Source: Paenibacillus sp. FSL H8-0548 (GTDB lineage Bacteria > Bacillota > Bacilli > Paenibacillales > Paenibacillaceae). From it: a stretch of DNA of 64,000 nucleotides. The stretch is from NCBI RefSeq assembly GCF_038630985.1, contig NZ_CP152049.1, positions 438,001-502,000 of the forward strand. Direction: 5' to 3'. The position numbers and the translations under genes are program-made. Position 1 is the first letter of the stretch; each line of letters begins with the position of its first letter. The notes below the pieces were generated by a model, which worked only from the letters and a program-made list of their open reading frames with translations, had not been told where the DNA came from and made no database searches. This document shows positions 62,307 through 64,000 of the stretch, piece after piece.

Positions 62307-62406
62307 CAAGGTGAAACGGCTGTCGCCGTCCTTTGACGGCGCCAGCGCGTTTCATTACGAGAACTATAGAGAAAGTATGGCGAAATGATATACTGTCCTA
62401 TATTTT
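62307..62406 (-). repeat. Dispersed ~100-bp repeat, copy B (inverted)
   Basis: Reverse-complement partner of 57614-57712, with the same hairpin end (GAAACG/CGTTTC) and the same AAAATATAGG beginning. The 62407-62585 remainder before the kinase gene contains a 21-base unit in two copies (62533 and 62562) but no gene. Confidence 0.8.
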
Positions 62407-62585
62407 TGAAAAATGCAGTGTAAGCGAAGCGAGAAGATCGTTCTGGAGAAACGAAGTGTTCGCCTTTGCAGCCATATTCTTACCTTTAAATGTCTTAGGA
62501 AATCAAAGAATCTGGCTGCAACCGCGATCGTAAGAATGATCTACTCGCGAAGCGACCCTTCAGAATGATCTTCTCGCGCAGCTCC

Positions 62586-63971
62586 TTACAAAAAAATATA
62601 AATACTTGTGCCGGCTTCGCTGCTGTCCATGCGCCAGTCGAGCTTCATCTCCTTGAGAAGATAATCGACGATGGCAAGTCCAATGCCATAGCCACTGCTG
62701 GAAGAATGATCGGAAAGCCCCGTGCCATGATCACGAATTATGATGGCTGCTCGCTGCTGCTGTGTCTCCACCGTTATCCCAATGAAGCTGCCGTCTGCTG
62801 CATGTCGGGTCACATTTTGAAACAAATTATCCAGTACCCGGCGGAATCCCGCTTTATCAACCTCTCGCAGCATCGGACCGCTAGGAAGCTCAATCTCGGC
62901 AGCAATACCTTCCTGCTCCCAGAGCGGATACCAGGCTGCGGCGCTTTCGCGCACCAAGCGAAGTAAATCTACCTGCTCAAGTTTGAGCGGATAACGACCA
63001 CTGGTCATTAGCGTGTAGGAGAGCAGGTTTTCAATCAGACTGTCGATACTGGAAATTTTTTGTTCTAATTGCACGATAGAAGCTTGCCCGCTTGCGCTGA
63101 GGGCCTCCTTCTTCATAGAGTAAAGATGGCTGTTCATAACAGTTAACGGCGTACGCAAATCATGAGATAGGTTGGCGATGAGCCGCTTGCGAAGCGCTTC
63201 CTCTGCCCGCTCTCGCTCATTGCTGTCCCGCAGCTGCACGACCATGTCGTTGAAGGCCAGCTCCAGCTGTCCGATTTCATCTTGCTTCTTCAATATAATG
63301 GGCACTGGCAACCCGTTGTCTCCATGCAGTGTCATCGCCGTCTGCAAACCAAGCAGCCGCTTGCGGATGCTGCGGAAGAAAAGCAGGGATACCAGGAAGA
63401 AGAAGGCCAGCATCAGAAATAAGAATGCAATATAGAAAGGCGTCCCTGAGCCAATCGGCTGCTCTAGCTGGATAATAGAGCGCGGCAGCTGCATGACCAT
63501 GAAGGCTGGACCGGCATGATCAGCTCCAAGAAAGGAGACGATTGTGAAGGGATCACTGCCAGTGCTATCCTTCATAAACTGAATGGCGGCTGCGGCATTC
63601 CAATGCTCTGGCAGCTGTTCCTGCTGCGGGAGCTGCAGCCTAGATGAGCCAGCTGCATCAACCCAGAAGAAGGAGGCCTCTGGATAGCTCTCCTTCAGCT
63701 CTTGCAGCTTGCTGTCGATGAGAGCGCCATCCGTGTTGTTCAGCTGTTTGGCTTGTTCATGCCACATCGCCGTAATCTCGTTGCTGCTTCCATACTTTAA
63801 ATAGTTGGAATCATTGTGAGGTGCATTTTCTTGGATGATAATATACAGAATGGAAGCCAGCGGGAATATAATCGGGATAAATAAAAAGGCAAATAGGATG
63901 ATCAACAGGTAGCGGGACAATAAGGTTTGGCGAAATCTCAAACCTTTAGAGCGCTGCTTGAGGCTTTTCAT
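62586..63971 (-). CDS. Sensor histidine kinase
   Basis: 461 residues. Two membrane helices (about 20-48 and 178-200) enclose an extracellular sensor loop of about 130 residues. A HAMP-like linker leads to the HisKA domain with His270 in NLSHDLRTPL. The ATPase domain has the N-box DNLFQNVTRHA (381-391), DHGTGLS and GYGIGLAIVDYLL. It overlaps the response-regulator stop (ATGA) and lies upstream of the bacitracin-type ABC genes, so it probably senses cell-wall stress or a peptide antibiotic and controls the transporter. The long loop differs from the loop-less kinases of BceS type. Confidence 0.9.
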   Translation of the reverse strand: MKSLKQRSKGLRFRQTLLSRYLLIILFAFLFIPIIFPLASILYIIIQENAPHNDSNYLKYGSSNEITAMWHEQAKQLNNTDGALIDSKLQELKESYPEASFFWVDAAGSSRLQLPQQEQLPEHWNAAAAIQFMKDSTGSDPFTIVSFLGADHAGPAFMVMQLPRSIIQLEQPIGSGTPFYIAFLFLMLAFFFLVSLLFFRSIRKRLLGLQTAMTLHGDNGLPVPIILKKQDEIGQLELAFNDMVVQLRDSNERERAEEALRKRLIANLSHDLRTPLTVMNSHLYSMKKEALSASGQASIVQLEQKISSIDSLIENLLSYTLMTSGRYPLKLEQVDLLRLVRESAAAWYPLWEQEGIAAEIELPSGPMLREVDKAGFRRVLDNLFQNVTRHAADGSFIGITVETQQQRAAIIIRDHGTGLSDHSSSSGYGIGLAIVDYLLKEMKLDWRMDSSEAGTSIYIFL

Positions 63972-64000
63972 GCGCGTACCCGATAGCCGATGCCGCGTAC
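63968..64000 (-). CDS. OmpR-family response regulator, last 10 residues (cut by window edge)
   Basis: The frame reads VRGIGYRVRA and stops. VRGIGYR is the C-terminal beta-hairpin of winged-helix response regulators. Its TGA overlaps the kinase ATG. It is the cognate partner of the histidine kinase. Confidence 0.75.
   Translation of the reverse strand, partial: VRGIGYRVRA

Overview
The window looks like chromosome of a low-to-moderate GC, spore-forming Firmicute of the Paenibacillus type. The evidence is strong Shine-Dalgarno sites, an S-layer-homology (SLH) surface protein, a Spo0E-like phosphatase, a meso-diaminopimelate dehydrogenase next to a RocG/GudB-type glutamate dehydrogenase, copper-amine-oxidase-type stalk-domain proteins, a VanZ-like protein and several families of intergenic repeats. 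No rRNA, tRNA, CRISPR array or intact insertion sequence was seen.

Layout. Bases 1-366 hold the end of an APH-type kinase. From 8.0 kb back to 0.8 kb on the minus strand runs one translationally coupled mannitol operon, mtlA-mtlR-mtlF-mtlD-ptsI-ptsH, which carries its own Enzyme I and HPr. Divergent from it is potABCD for polyamine uptake (8.1-11.9 kb). Glutamate dehydrogenase and diaminopimelate dehydrogenase follow (12.7-15.0 kb).

From 15.1 to 37.0 kb there is a Wzx/Wzy-type exopolysaccharide locus. It opens with a PHP tyrosine phosphatase, an SLH protein, a Wzz-like chain-length regulator and a BY-kinase. Nucleotide-sugar enzymes follow: a CapD/PglF-type dehydratase, GalU, UDP-glucose dehydrogenase, a ManC-type enzyme and two epimerases. 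Then come a priming sugar transferase, several glycosyltransferases, an ATP-grasp TupA-like protein, a polymerase and a flippase. From 25 to 39 kb the DNA is visibly more A/T-rich than its flanks, as expected for an exchangeable serotype core. The core ends in decay: a gene-poor 0.9 kb stretch, an opposite-strand acetyltransferase and an internally deleted second copy of the epimerase.

Next to it, at 39.1-41.3 kb, is the most interesting spot. A class I c-di-GMP riboswitch precedes an undescribed 52-residue ORF. After a terminator come two surface or membrane proteins that share a C-terminal helical domain with a conserved cysteine pair. The 41.5-48 kb stretch is accessory: a Spo0E-like protein, a 43-residue ORF on the other strand, VanZ, two frameshifted genes (an RCC1/stalk protein and an acyltransferase), a transposase remnant, a metallophosphoesterase and a DUF3137 protein.

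The right part holds an AraC regulator divergent from a MATE exporter, a stand-alone IF-3 paralogue, a molybdopterin oxidoreductase with FdhD, an ABC exporter behind a good promoter and a Fur-like box, a decayed tatC beside an intact tatA, a lipoprotein cytochrome c, and a membrane protein with a DUF6843-like tail. It ends with a bacitracin/lantibiotic-type ABC transporter and a histidine kinase whose response regulator runs off the window. Coordinates of starts were adjusted by hand from Shine-Dalgarno spacing and operon overlaps; no database search was possible.
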